From: DATBLE01 sp050258035
GTDB lineage: Bacteria; Actinomycetota; Thermoleophilia; Gaiellales; Gaiellaceae
Direction of reading: 5' to 3'
Assembly (NCBI GenBank): GCA_050258035.1
Contig: JBLMYA010000029.1
Coordinates: forward strand, 1 to 50,011
Length of the DNA: 50,011 nucleotides
Part shown: positions 31,422-39,277 of the stretch, one piece after another
How positions within the stretch are numbered: the stretch's first letter is position 1
How the letters are laid out: each line of letters opens with the position of its first letter
Notes under the pieces: model-generated
Database searches by the model: none
What the model saw: only the letters and a program-made list of their open reading frames with translations
What the model was told of the DNA's origin: nothing
Translations under genes and position numbers: made by a program

Positions 31422-32461
31422 CGCGCGAGCCACCTCGACCACGACCGACGCTCGGGCCGGTAGCGCGCCTTGCTCTTCGCCCGCTTCGCCTGGAGCCGCG
31501 CCTCGGCGAGCTCGCCTTCCTTGAGCGCAAGCTCGACGCGGGCCTCGACGGGGAGCGAGCGCGGATCCTGCGATCTCCTGGAACGACGCTGCCGCTCGGC
31601 GAGGCGGAGGACCTCCACCTCCTCGGCGAGCGCGGCCCCGTGCCGCGAGAGCGCCTTGTCCAGAATCGACGCGGCGTGCGCGTACAGCTCCCGGTCGAGC
31701 TCGTTCCGCTCCTCGACGAGACGCAGCGTCTCGGGCGGGAGGTCGGTCTGCTTCGGCCGCTTCGGGTTCGTGTTCGACCGCCGGTAGGCGACGGTCGGCC
31801 ACCCCAGCTCGATGTTCAGGAGCGCCAGGAACTCGGCGAAGCGCTCGGTGGTGCCGACGTAGGCGAACCGCTCGTCCAGGTTTCGCTTCGCCTGTTCGAG
31901 CGCGACCTCCGGGAGGGGATCGTACGGTGAGACGAGGCCGCAGATCATCCGCGTCTGCAGGTTGGGCGGGATGTAGCCGCGCTCGGTCAGCGCCTCGTCG
32001 AGCGTCAGCGACGGCGACGGAGCCGGGAGCCAGGGGGGGACGAACCCGGCGCCGGGTCGGCCCGACCGCCGCGGCGGCGGATCGACGAAGTAGTAGTACT
32101 GCGACAGCGTCCGCTCGACCGGATCGCGCAGCACCGTGACCCACCGCGCATTCGGCGGCAGCCGGTCGGCCCAACCGAAGGTCAGGTGCCCCGACAGCGC
32201 CCGGATGGTTCCCTTCTTGCGGAGCGAGCGCAGCCGGCCCTCGACGTACTGGGGACGGCTGAACACGTTCGGCATCCGGCGCTCGTCCGGCAGAAGGCGG
32301 CTCTCCCCGACCCCGCCCCGGAACGCGTCCCCGTACACGTACTGGAGGATCCCGGCGAGCGTCATCCCGGCCGTCTTCGGGATGTGGAGGAGGACGAGGA
32401 GCGGCTCGGCCAGACTCCCCGAGCGGGGCGCCGCGCGCTCGATCGGGGCGGTCGTAGGCAC
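31418..32461 (-). CDS. Sulfotransferase family 2-like protein
   Basis: 347 residues. The PAPS loop is LLHIPKTAGMTLAGIL (about 25-40), a form typical of the carbohydrate (heparan/chondroitin-type) sulfotransferase group. The 3'-phosphate site is WVTVLRDPVERTLSQYYYF near 107-125. It differs from the RSGGT sulfotransferases elsewhere in the window and belongs to another subfamily. The C-terminal about 60 residues are very basic and helical (KEGELAEARLQAKRAKSKARYRPERR). GTG 32461 follows the neuA-like stop by 6 nt. It is inferred to sulfate the glycan built from this operon's sugar. Cytoplasmic: no signal sequence. Confidence 0.78.
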   Translation of the reverse strand: MPTTAPIERAAPRSGSLAEPLLVLLHIPKTAGMTLAGILQYVYGDAFRGGVGESRLLPDERRMPNVFSRPQYVEGRLRSLRKKGTIRALSGHLTFGWADRLPPNARWVTVLRDPVERTLSQYYYFVDPPPRRSGRPGAGFVPPWLPAPSPSLTLDEALTERGYIPPNLQTRMICGLVSPYDPLPEVALEQAKRNLDERFAYVGTTERFAEFLALLNIELGWPTVAYRRSNTNPKRPKQTDLPPETLRLVEERNELDRELYAHAASILDKALSRHGAALAEEVEVLRLAERQRRSRRSQDPRSLPVEARVELALKEGELAEARLQAKRAKSKARYRPERRSWSRWLAR

Positions 32462-32467
32462 GCCGGG

Positions 32468-33187
32468 TCAGCCTATCGCGGGTAGGACCGCCTCGCCCCG
32501 CGCGACCATCTGCTCGGCCCGCTCGACGTCGCCGGGGTAGTCGATCGAGAAACCCTCTGCGCCGGCGGCGAAGAACGGGGCGACGCGAACGCCCGAGATC
32601 GTCGGCAACGGGCCCTCGAGGACGCGCGACCAGGCGATCTCCAGGCTCGAGTTCTGGACGTACACGGTGGGCAGCGACTTGAACTGGCGCGAGTGGAGGG
32701 GCGTCTCGCCTTCGGGCTGGGGCAGGAGCGGCTCGACCAGGTCGCCGGCGGGCGTCCACATCTTGCCCGGATGCTGCCTGACCGGCTCGACCGCGCGGAT
32801 CGAGTCGGCGCGGTCGCCGAGCTCCAGCAGCCGGTCGAGCGCCCGCCGGATCGTGCCGGCGGAGCGGAACGGGCTCGTCGGTCGCAGGATCGCGAAGAGC
32901 TCCTCGCCGCGCGCCTGCATGACGTGCAGCACCCACTCGACGTCCTCCGAGGTGGCGGTGCTCATCGCGGCAGGGCGTAGTCCGGGGACCTCGGCGCCGT
33001 AGCGGCGCGCGACCTCGGCGATCTCCTCGGAGTCGGTCGAGACGATCACCGTGCCGAAGACGCCGCTCTCCCGGGCGGAGGCGATCGAGTAGGCGATGAG
33101 CGGATGTCCTGCGAGCGGTGTGACGTTCTTGCCCGGCACGCGCTCCGAGCCCGACCGGGCCGGGATCAGGCCGACCGCGGAGGGCAC
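32468..33187 (-). CDS. Acylneuraminate cytidylyltransferase-like protein (NeuA family, copy 2)
   Basis: 239 residues. CTP signature IPARSGSERVPGKNV at 8-22, then VIVSTDSEEIAEVA, ILRPTSPFRSAGTI, HSRQFKSLPTVYVQNSSLEIAW and FSIDYPGDVERAEQM with metal-binding aspartate. The NSSLE stretch and QFKSLP differ from copy 1 (23589), which indicates a different nonulosonic acid or a Kdo-like acid. GTG 33187 shares one base with the TAG of the aldehyde dehydrogenase gene (TAGTG). A CMP-sugar product is expected from the family. Confidence 0.82.
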   Translation of the reverse strand: MPSAVGLIPARSGSERVPGKNVTPLAGHPLIAYSIASARESGVFGTVIVSTDSEEIAEVARRYGAEVPGLRPAAMSTATSEDVEWVLHVMQARGEELFAILRPTSPFRSAGTIRRALDRLLELGDRADSIRAVEPVRQHPGKMWTPAGDLVEPLLPQPEGETPLHSRQFKSLPTVYVQNSSLEIAWSRVLEGPLPTISGVRVAPFFAAGAEGFSIDYPGDVERAEQMVARGEAVLPAIG

Positions 33188-34629
33188 TACCGGGAGGCCG
33201 GGTCGTGGGTCACGTAGACGGTCTTCCAGTCCGAGTAGACGTCGAGCGCCTCCGTCCCCGGCTCGCGCCAGCCCGTCCCCGAGTTGCGCTCGCCGCCGAA
33301 GGGCACGTGCGGCTCGAAGCCGTAGGTCGGCCCGTTCACCTGCACGCCGCCGGCGACGATCCGCCGGACGAACTCCTGGCCCCGGTGGATGCTCGAGGTC
33401 CAGATCGCCGCTGTGAGGCCGTACGGGCTCGCATTCGCCAGCGCAACCGCCTCGTCGAAGTCCGCCACGCGGTGGAGCGTCGTGATCGGCCCGAAGAGCT
33501 CGGTGCAGGAGATCTCCGAGTCGGCGGCCGCGCCCTCGACGATCGTGGGCGCGATGAACCAGCCCGGCCGGTCGAGGCGCTCGCCTCCGGTGACGACCGA
33601 CGCCCCTGCCTGCCTGGCCCGGTCGACCGCGGAGAGCATGCTCTCGAGCTGCCGCTCGTTGATCACCGGGCCGTAGTCGTCGTCGTCGGTCGGGCCGACC
33701 CTCTGGGCCCGGGTCCGCTCGACGAGCAGTTCGCGGAAGCGCTCGTACACGGCGTCGAAGACGATCAGGCGCGAGCCCGCCGCACAGCGCTGGCCGGCGT
33801 TCGAGAAGGCCGAGAGCGCGGCGGCGGCGGCAGCCTTCTCCAGGTCGGCGTCGTCGCAGACGACGAGCGGATTCTTGCCCCCGAGCTCGAGGCAGACCTT
33901 CGCGAGCCGCTCGCCGGCCACCCTCGCGATCAGGCGTCCGACAGCGGTCGAGCCGGTGAACGAGACGACCGGGACGCGGTCGTCCGCGACGAGCGGCCGG
34001 CCCGCCTCCTCGCCGATGCCCTGCACGATGTTCAGCACCCCCGGCGGCAACCCCGCCTCGGCTGCCAGGCGCGCGAACGCGACCGCCGTCTCCGGCGCGT
34101 CCTCCGACGCCTTCAGCACGGCCCCGTTGCCGCAGAGGAGCGCCGGAAAGACCTTCCACGCGACGTTCGCGATCGGCGTGTTCGCGGCGATGATCAGCCC
34201 CGCCACGCCGAGCGGCTGGCGAAGCGTCATCGCGGAGCGGTTCGGAGTCGCGCTGGGCATCGTCCTGCCGTAGTAGCGGCGGCCCTCGCCGGCGATGAAG
34301 TAGCCGAGCTCGATCGCGCCGTCCGTCTCGCCTTTTGCGTCCTTCGGCGACTTGCCCGTCTCCTCGGAGACGACCGCCGCGACCGCGTCCCGGTCGCGCT
34401 CGAGGAGCTGTGCGACCCGGCGGAGGATCCGGCCGCGGTCCTCGACCGTGCGCGCCGCCCACTCCGGCTGCGCGTCGGCGGCGGCGGTGACGGCGGCATC
34501 GACGTCCACCGCGCGCGACCGTGCGACGAGGCTGATCGGCTCCCCGGTCGCAGGCGCGATCTTCTCGAAGGTTTCGCCGCCGGACGCCGGGCACTCCTCG
34601 CCCGCGATCACGTTCGGGATCGTCCTCAC
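33187..34629 (-). CDS. Aldehyde dehydrogenase
   Basis: 480 residues, normal for NAD(P)-dependent aldehyde dehydrogenases. The cofactor-binding loop is FTGSTAVGRLI, the general-base glutamate is in CLELGGKNPLVV (near 248), and the catalytic cysteine is in NAGQRCAAGSRL (near 280). The late PFGGERNSGTGWREPG motif is also present. All key residues are retained, so it should be active on an aldehyde or semialdehyde. GTG 34629 overlaps the sulfotransferase stop as GTGA. A role in oxidising a sugar aldehyde to an acid for the neighbouring NeuA-like activation step is possible but unproven. Confidence 0.88.
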   Translation of the reverse strand: MRTIPNVIAGEECPASGGETFEKIAPATGEPISLVARSRAVDVDAAVTAAADAQPEWAARTVEDRGRILRRVAQLLERDRDAVAAVVSEETGKSPKDAKGETDGAIELGYFIAGEGRRYYGRTMPSATPNRSAMTLRQPLGVAGLIIAANTPIANVAWKVFPALLCGNGAVLKASEDAPETAVAFARLAAEAGLPPGVLNIVQGIGEEAGRPLVADDRVPVVSFTGSTAVGRLIARVAGERLAKVCLELGGKNPLVVCDDADLEKAAAAAALSAFSNAGQRCAAGSRLIVFDAVYERFRELLVERTRAQRVGPTDDDDYGPVINERQLESMLSAVDRARQAGASVVTGGERLDRPGWFIAPTIVEGAAADSEISCTELFGPITTLHRVADFDEAVALANASPYGLTAAIWTSSIHRGQEFVRRIVAGGVQVNGPTYGFEPHVPFGGERNSGTGWREPGTEALDVYSDWKTVYVTHDPASR

Positions 34630-35654
34630 GCCGACACGCCGACGGCCAGCGTCGCCTCCAGCGCACGCTCGTACAGCGCCGCCGCGTGCTCGTCGACGTA
34701 CGCCGCGTCCTCGGCCGAGAGCTCCCGGCGGCCGCGCTCGAGCGGCTCGGTGGAGACGGGCGCGTCGGCCGGTGCGTAGCTCGAGTTCGGCCCGATCGGC
34801 AGGCCGTTGAACGTCGGCTCCAGCATCGACGGCACGAAATCGATCCCGAGCCAGGCCGAGACCGAGCGCATGGTCTCCTCGGGCGCCGAGACGAGGTCAC
34901 GGAAGGAGAGGAGGGCGACGCGTCCGGGCTCCCCGGCCCGCCACGCGATCGACGTCTCGGTCGCCTTCATCCACTGGGCGACGGCGCCGTTCCGGTCGTC
35001 GTACCGCTTCGGGTTGAAGCGGCGCGCAGACGCGTACCAGCTCCACGGGTCGCGCACGAGCGAGACCGCCCGCCCGTCCGGGTAGACGCGGTCGAACGCC
35101 TTCCTCGGCGGGAGGCCGGGCTCGAAGCCGACGACCCACCGCTTCGGCCCGGTCCGCAGGTTCCGGTTGTCGAGCCAGGAGTTGAAGTAGGCGGTCATGT
35201 ACGCATCTGCGATCTCGCGGGTCGTCTGCGCGCCGTTCTTCGCGACCGTTCGCTCGAAGAGCACCCGCTGGAAGATCGGCGGGAGCAGGAACGGCTGACG
35301 CGAGCGGTCGCCGTGCAGGCGCTTGCCCGACTGGCGGAACCCGCGCTCGAAGCGGTCCTCCTGCTGCAGCGGAGTCAGCGCCTCCCACGGGTCGCGCCCC
35401 TCCTCGACCCCCTGGAGCCCGCGCACCATCCGGCCGAGCTCGTGGGGGACGACGTGGCACTCCGGGTGGCCGTCGAAGAGGCGTGCGAGGAGCGTTCCGC
35501 CGGAGCGGCCGATCTGTGTGACGAGCAGGAGCGGCTCGCTCACGGGCACGATCTGGATCGCCCGCTGGCGCATGACCAGCGCGTACTCGGCCGCGATCTC
35601 GTCGTGGGGGGCACGGCGCAGGAGCAGCTCGAGAAATCGCGCGTGCCGCTTCAC
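34626..35654 (-). CDS. PAPS-dependent sulfotransferase (paralog 4)
   Basis: 342 residues, related to the proteins at 997, 1979 and 5265 but more distant. The PAPS loop is TQIGRSGGTLLARLFDGHPE (about 46-65) and the 3'-phosphate motif is AVSLVRDPWSWYASARRF near 190. It also shares AYFNSWLDNRNLRTGPKRWV with the first three. GTG 35654 has TACCCT ending 6 nt upstream on the minus strand, so a leaderless start is likely. It is the first gene of the operon running to 29523 and divergent from the sulfotransferase at 35687. The acceptor is unknown. Confidence 0.83.
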   Translation of the reverse strand: MKRHARFLELLLRRAPHDEIAAEYALVMRQRAIQIVPVSEPLLLVTQIGRSGGTLLARLFDGHPECHVVPHELGRMVRGLQGVEEGRDPWEALTPLQQEDRFERGFRQSGKRLHGDRSRQPFLLPPIFQRVLFERTVAKNGAQTTREIADAYMTAYFNSWLDNRNLRTGPKRWVVGFEPGLPPRKAFDRVYPDGRAVSLVRDPWSWYASARRFNPKRYDDRNGAVAQWMKATETSIAWRAGEPGRVALLSFRDLVSAPEETMRSVSAWLGIDFVPSMLEPTFNGLPIGPNSSYAPADAPVSTEPLERGRRELSAEDAAYVDEHAAALYERALEATLAVGVSA

Positions 35655-35660
35655 GGCCGA

Positions 35661-35670
35661 AGGGTACCGT
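35661..35670. promoter_or_regulatory. Divergent -10 pair sharing one TA step
   Basis: AGGGTACCGT. The minus-strand TACCCT (35666-35661) ends 6 nt before GTG 35654. The plus-strand TACCGT (35665-35670) ends 16 nt before ATG 35687, and a second plus-strand box TAGGAT (35673-35678) ends 8 nt before it, so plus-strand use of the shared block is less certain. Confidence 0.42.
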
Positions 35671-35686
35671 CCTAGGATCGGCCGGC

Positions 35687-36448
35687 ATGGCGCACCCGGA
35701 CCTCCAGGCGTTCTGCCTGTTCGCGAGCTACGGCCGGAGCGGGCACAGTCTCGTCGGCTCGCTGCTCGACGCTCACCCGGACGTCGTGATCGCGCACGAG
35801 GCGAATGCGCTCCGGCTCGTCGCCGAGGGGACGAAGCGGGACGAGCTCTTCCGGACGCTGCTCGAGAACTCCCGGCGGTCGTTCGAGCGCGGGCGGAGGC
35901 AGAGCGGCTACTCGTACGTGGTCGAGGGCCAGTGGCAGGGCCGTTACCGGACGCTGCGCGTCATCGGCGACAAGTCCGGCGGCCGGACGACGAAGCTGAT
36001 CGGGAGGGCCGGCTTGCGTCGCTTCGCCCGGACGGTCGGCCTACCGTTACGGATCGTCCACCAGACGAGGAACCCGTACGACATCGTCGCCCGCCGCTCG
36101 CTCGTCCTCCGCGACGGCGTGCCGAAGCGAACGATCGAGGAGGCAACCGCCGACCTGGCCGCGATGACCGACGTCAACGAGCGGCTGATCCGAGAGGGCA
36201 AGTACCCGGTGATCACGCTCCGGCACGAGGCGCTGATCGCCGAGCCGCAGGGTGAGCTGGCACGGCTGTGCGAGTTCGTCGGGGTCGAGCCGGAGTCCGA
36301 TTACCTCGACGCCTGCGCCGGGATCGTCTACGAGTCCCCGCACCGGACCCGCGACCGGGTCGAGTGGTCGGACGCCCAGCTCAGCGCCGTCGACGAGATC
36401 GTCGCGCGGCACCACTTCCTGCGCGGCTACTCCTTCGACGGCTACTAG
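35687..36448 (+). CDS. Sulfotransferase (divergent subfamily)
   Basis: 253 residues. The PAPS loop is ASYGRSGHSLVGSLLDAHP (about 14-32) and the 3'-phosphate site is IVHQTRNPYDIVARRS near 123-138. It is shorter than the RSGGT group and of another subfamily (RSGHS). ATG 35687 has TAGGAT 8 nt upstream. It is monocistronic; its TAG stop shares CTAG (36445-36448) with the stop of the converging SDR gene. It would be the sixth sulfotransferase of the locus. Cytoplasmic; substrate unknown. Confidence 0.8.
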   Translation: MAHPDLQAFCLFASYGRSGHSLVGSLLDAHPDVVIAHEANALRLVAEGTKRDELFRTLLENSRRSFERGRRQSGYSYVVEGQWQGRYRTLRVIGDKSGGRTTKLIGRAGLRRFARTVGLPLRIVHQTRNPYDIVARRSLVLRDGVPKRTIEEATADLAAMTDVNERLIREGKYPVITLRHEALIAEPQGELARLCEFVGVEPESDYLDACAGIVYESPHRTRDRVEWSDAQLSAVDEIVARHHFLRGYSFDGY

Positions 36449-37152
36449 ACGGTGAAACCGCCGTCCACGCGCAGCTCGTGGCCGGTCACGTAGCGCGAGG
36501 CATCAGAGGCGAGAAACAGGAGCGGGCCGGCGAGGTCGGCGGGCTCGGCCATCCGGCCCAGCGGCACCCGCTCCGAGTACTTGCGCAGGAACTCGCCGTC
36601 CTGGTCACCGCGCACGCCGCCGGGTGAGAGCGCGTTCACCCGCACGCCGTAGGGGCCCCACAGCCGCGCGAAGTAGCGGGTCAGGTTGACGACCGCCGCC
36701 TTCGACGCCCCGTACGCGGCCGGCTTCGTGAACGGCGGCTCGATGTGGTCGTAGAGCGCCGGGATCGGCGCGATCGACGCGTACAGCGAGCCGATGTTGA
36801 CGATCGAGCCCCCGCCCGCCGCGCACATCGCCGAGCCGAAGACCTCGGTCGCGTTGTAGACGCCGGTGACGTTGACGTCGAGCGTCTCCGCGAAGTCCCC
36901 CTCGTCCCCGCCGGGAGGCGCGTCGATCCCGGCGTTGTTGACGAGGATCGAAGGTGTGCCGATCTCCGCCAGGACCTGCTCGAGCGAGGCGCGGTCGGTG
37001 ACGTCCGCACGAACGACGCGCTCGGCCTCACGCAGATCGAGACCGACCACGGTGGCGCCGGCACCGACGAGCGCGGCGCTCCACACGGGCCCCAGGTTTC
37101 CGAGGGCTCCGGTGACGACGGCTGTGCGGCCGACGAGATCGTCAGTGCTCAT
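36445..37152 (-). CDS. Short-chain dehydrogenase/reductase
   Basis: 235 residues. The Rossmann motif is VVTGALGNLGP (TGxxxxxG at 14-21), NNAG is present in ILVNNAGIDAPP, the catalytic serine is in IVNIGSLYAS and the YxxxK is AAYGASKAAVVNL. It ends with the usual SDR tail YVTGHELRVDGGF. It interconverts a sugar hydroxyl and ketone with NAD(P)H. ATG 37152 overlaps the end of neuB copy 2 by 11 bp; the longer ATG at 37173 would overlap more and adds no fold. Coupling to neuB suggests it prepares or modifies the substrate or product of that synthase. Confidence 0.83.
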   Translation of the reverse strand: MSTDDLVGRTAVVTGALGNLGPVWSAALVGAGATVVGLDLREAERVVRADVTDRASLEQVLAEIGTPSILVNNAGIDAPPGGDEGDFAETLDVNVTGVYNATEVFGSAMCAAGGGSIVNIGSLYASIAPIPALYDHIEPPFTKPAAYGASKAAVVNLTRYFARLWGPYGVRVNALSPGGVRGDQDGEFLRKYSERVPLGRMAEPADLAGPLLFLASDASRYVTGHELRVDGGFTV

Positions 37153-38254
37153 CGGCGGCGCGCACGGACGCACCCGTCGGCTCCCCGGGGATCAGCTCCT
37201 CGAGGTCGTCGAACGTGAAGGCCGCGTCCTCGGCGACCGGATGGCGGAGCGTGCGACCGACCACCGCGTCGAGCTCGTACGGGGGCAAACCGCCGTCGGC
37301 CGGCGACTTCAGCCCCACGTCGTCGCGCGTGATCGTGTGGCCGGCCGGAAGCGTGCAGGAGGCGACGATCTTCTTCCCCATCTTCGTGATCGGGTCGGCC
37401 TCGCTCGGGTGCGGGATCTTGTCGCCCGTTCCGAGAGCGAGCCGCGTCCGCCTCAGGTCCCGGACGAGCTTGCGCAGGCCCACCGGCTCGAGCGAGAAGC
37501 GATGGTCGGTTCCCTTCATCGCGCGGTTGAGCGTGAAGTGCTTCTCGACGATGCGGGCGCCGAGCACGTACGCCGCCACCGGCATCGCGATCCCGTTGTC
37601 GTGGCCCGAGTAACCGACGACGGCCTGGTCGAACAGCTGTCGGTAGGTCTCGATCACACGCAGGTCGAGCTCCTCCCACTTCTCGACCGGGTAACCGGCG
37701 GTGCACTGGAGCAGGGCGACCTCCGGGTTGATCTCGGCGACGCAGTCGTGTGCCCGCCGGACGTCGGCGAGCGTGCCGCCGCCGGTGGAGACGATCATCG
37801 GCTTGCCGATCTCGGCGACGAACCTGAGGAGCGGCGTGTTCGTCAGGTCGCCGGAGGCGATCTTGTAGGCCGGCATGTCCAGGTCGGCGAGCAGCTCGGC
37901 GCTCGCGAAGTCGAAGGCGGTTGCGAAGAACGTGATGCCGAGCTCGGCGGCGTGTGTCTTCAGCTCCTGGTACTCGGATCGGCCGAACTCGAGCGCCTCC
38001 CGGTGCAGTCCGTACGTGGGGCCGTAGCTGTTCTCGTTCTCGTACGGCCGGTTGAAGAACTCGCGCGTGTACAGCCCGCGGTTGTCGCGCTTCTGCAGCT
38101 TCACCGCGTTCGCGCCGCAGCGCGCCGCCTCGGCGAAGAGCTCCTTGCACTGCTCGATCGAGCCCTGGTGGTTGTGCCCGATCTCGGCGATCACCCAGCA
38201 GTCGGTGTCGTCGGCGATCCGGACGCCGTCGATCGTCAGCTCGCGAGGGCTCAC
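37142..38254 (-). CDS. neuB: NeuB-family nonulosonate synthase (copy 2)
   Basis: 370 residues: TIM barrel plus SAF domain from about 300. Landmarks: WVIAEIGHNHQGSIEQCKELF, NAVKLQKRDN, AYKIASGDLTNTPLL, VVGYSGHDNG (copy 1 has YGLSDHTAG), IVEKHFTLNRAMKGTDHRFSLEP, and KSPADGGLPPYELDAVVGR in the SAF region. An insert not seen in copy 1 (REFFNRPYENENSYGPTYGLHRE) lies near 65-88. The changed SDHT to SGHD and the insert argue for a different sugar substrate. GTG 38254 has TACGCT ending 8 nt upstream. It is coupled to the SDR gene. No neuC lies beside it, so the substrate is not obviously ManNAc. Confidence 0.87.
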   Translation of the reverse strand: MSPRELTIDGVRIADDTDCWVIAEIGHNHQGSIEQCKELFAEAARCGANAVKLQKRDNRGLYTREFFNRPYENENSYGPTYGLHREALEFGRSEYQELKTHAAELGITFFATAFDFASAELLADLDMPAYKIASGDLTNTPLLRFVAEIGKPMIVSTGGGTLADVRRAHDCVAEINPEVALLQCTAGYPVEKWEELDLRVIETYRQLFDQAVVGYSGHDNGIAMPVAAYVLGARIVEKHFTLNRAMKGTDHRFSLEPVGLRKLVRDLRRTRLALGTGDKIPHPSEADPITKMGKKIVASCTLPAGHTITRDDVGLKSPADGGLPPYELDAVVGRTLRHPVAEDAAFTFDDLEELIPGEPTGASVRAADEH

Positions 38255-38259
38255 GAGGC

Positions 38260-39273
38260 CTAAGCGTAGCCAAGGGCGTCGTCGTAGGCGGTGACGGTCA
38301 GCGCCACCGCGCTCTCCTTCGAGAGGACCCTCCGCGCGCGCTCGCGCGCCGCCGCCCCGAGACGTCGCCGGAGCTCCGCGTCGCCGAGCAGCCGCTCGAG
38401 GGCGCCGCGGAGGGCACGGACGTCGCCCGGGGGGACGAGCAGGCCGGTCTCGCCGTCCACGACCAGGTCGAGCAGGCCGCCGACCGCCGAGGCGACAACC
38501 GGGCGGCCGTACGCCATCGCCTCCGCGCAGACGACCCCGTAGCCCTCGCGGTGCGACGGACAGGCGACCACGGCGGCCCGCTCGTAGAGGCCGAGCAGCC
38601 GGTCGTGCGAGACGAAGCCGAGCGCCTCCGGCACGCGGTCGCGGAGCGGGCCGTCGCCGGCGACGACGAGCGGCAGGCCGCGCGCCGCCTCGACGAGCTC
38701 GAGCACGCCCTTCTCCGGCGAGAGCCGGCCCGCGTAGAGGACGTGCGGCGGATCGTCCGGCTCACCGACCACCTCGGGCACGTCGACGCCGCTCGGGATC
38801 ACGCGGACGACGCGGGCGCCGAGCTCCCCGGCCGCGTCGGCCAGCTCCGCCGAGGCGCAGATCACGAGACGCGCACGTCGGAGGATCCGGCGTGCGAGCC
38901 AGGGTGCCCGTCGTGCCAGCTCCACGTCCGTTCCCCAGAGCTGGACGACGAAGGGGCGCCCGGTGGAGCCGGCGACGATCGCGGTCGGCAGCCAGTGCGC
39001 GTGGACGACGTCGGCGTCACGGGACGCGCGCCGGGCCGCCCGCGTGAACGAGAGAAGCATCGCCGGGAGGAACAGGGCGAGCCACGGGCGGCGGCGCAGA
39101 TTGCCGACGACGCCGTGGCCGTAGGCGATCCCGAAGTGCTCGAACGAGAGCGGCGACACGACCTCTACCTGTACGCCGGCCGCCCGCAGGCCGCCGACGG
39201 CGTCGGCGACGAAGCGGCCCGCGACATCCTCCGCCGAGCGGGGGTAGGACGTCGTCAGGACCGTGACCTTCAC
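38260..39273 (-). CDS. GT4-family glycosyltransferase
   Basis: 337 residues. The N-terminal strand is VTVLTTSYPRSAEDVAGRFV, with ADVVHAHWLPTAIVAG, RVIPSGVDVPE, LYAGRLSPEKGVLELVEAA and the GT4 donor-site motif HREGYGVVCAEAMAYGRPVVAS (EX7E). It is a retaining glycosyltransferase using a nucleotide sugar at the cytoplasmic membrane face. GTG 39273 lies 4 nt after the stop of the Wzy-like gene. It is the distal gene of the long minus-strand operon from 49884 and contains the neuB promoter at its end. Confidence 0.85.
   Translation of the reverse strand: MKVTVLTTSYPRSAEDVAGRFVADAVGGLRAAGVQVEVVSPLSFEHFGIAYGHGVVGNLRRRPWLALFLPAMLLSFTRAARRASRDADVVHAHWLPTAIVAGSTGRPFVVQLWGTDVELARRAPWLARRILRRARLVICASAELADAAGELGARVVRVIPSGVDVPEVVGEPDDPPHVLYAGRLSPEKGVLELVEAARGLPLVVAGDGPLRDRVPEALGFVSHDRLLGLYERAAVVACPSHREGYGVVCAEAMAYGRPVVASAVGGLLDLVVDGETGLLVPPGDVRALRGALERLLGDAELRRRLGAAARERARRVLSKESAVALTVTAYDDALGYA
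38263..38268 (-). promoter_or_regulatory. Internal -10 box TACGCT for neuB copy 2
   Basis: On the minus strand TACGCT ends 8 nt before GTG 38254. The box is read as the last Tyr-Ala codons of the upstream glycosyltransferase, directly before its TAG stop (38262-38260), so the promoter is embedded in coding sequence. Confidence 0.42.
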
Positions 39274-39277
39274 GCCC

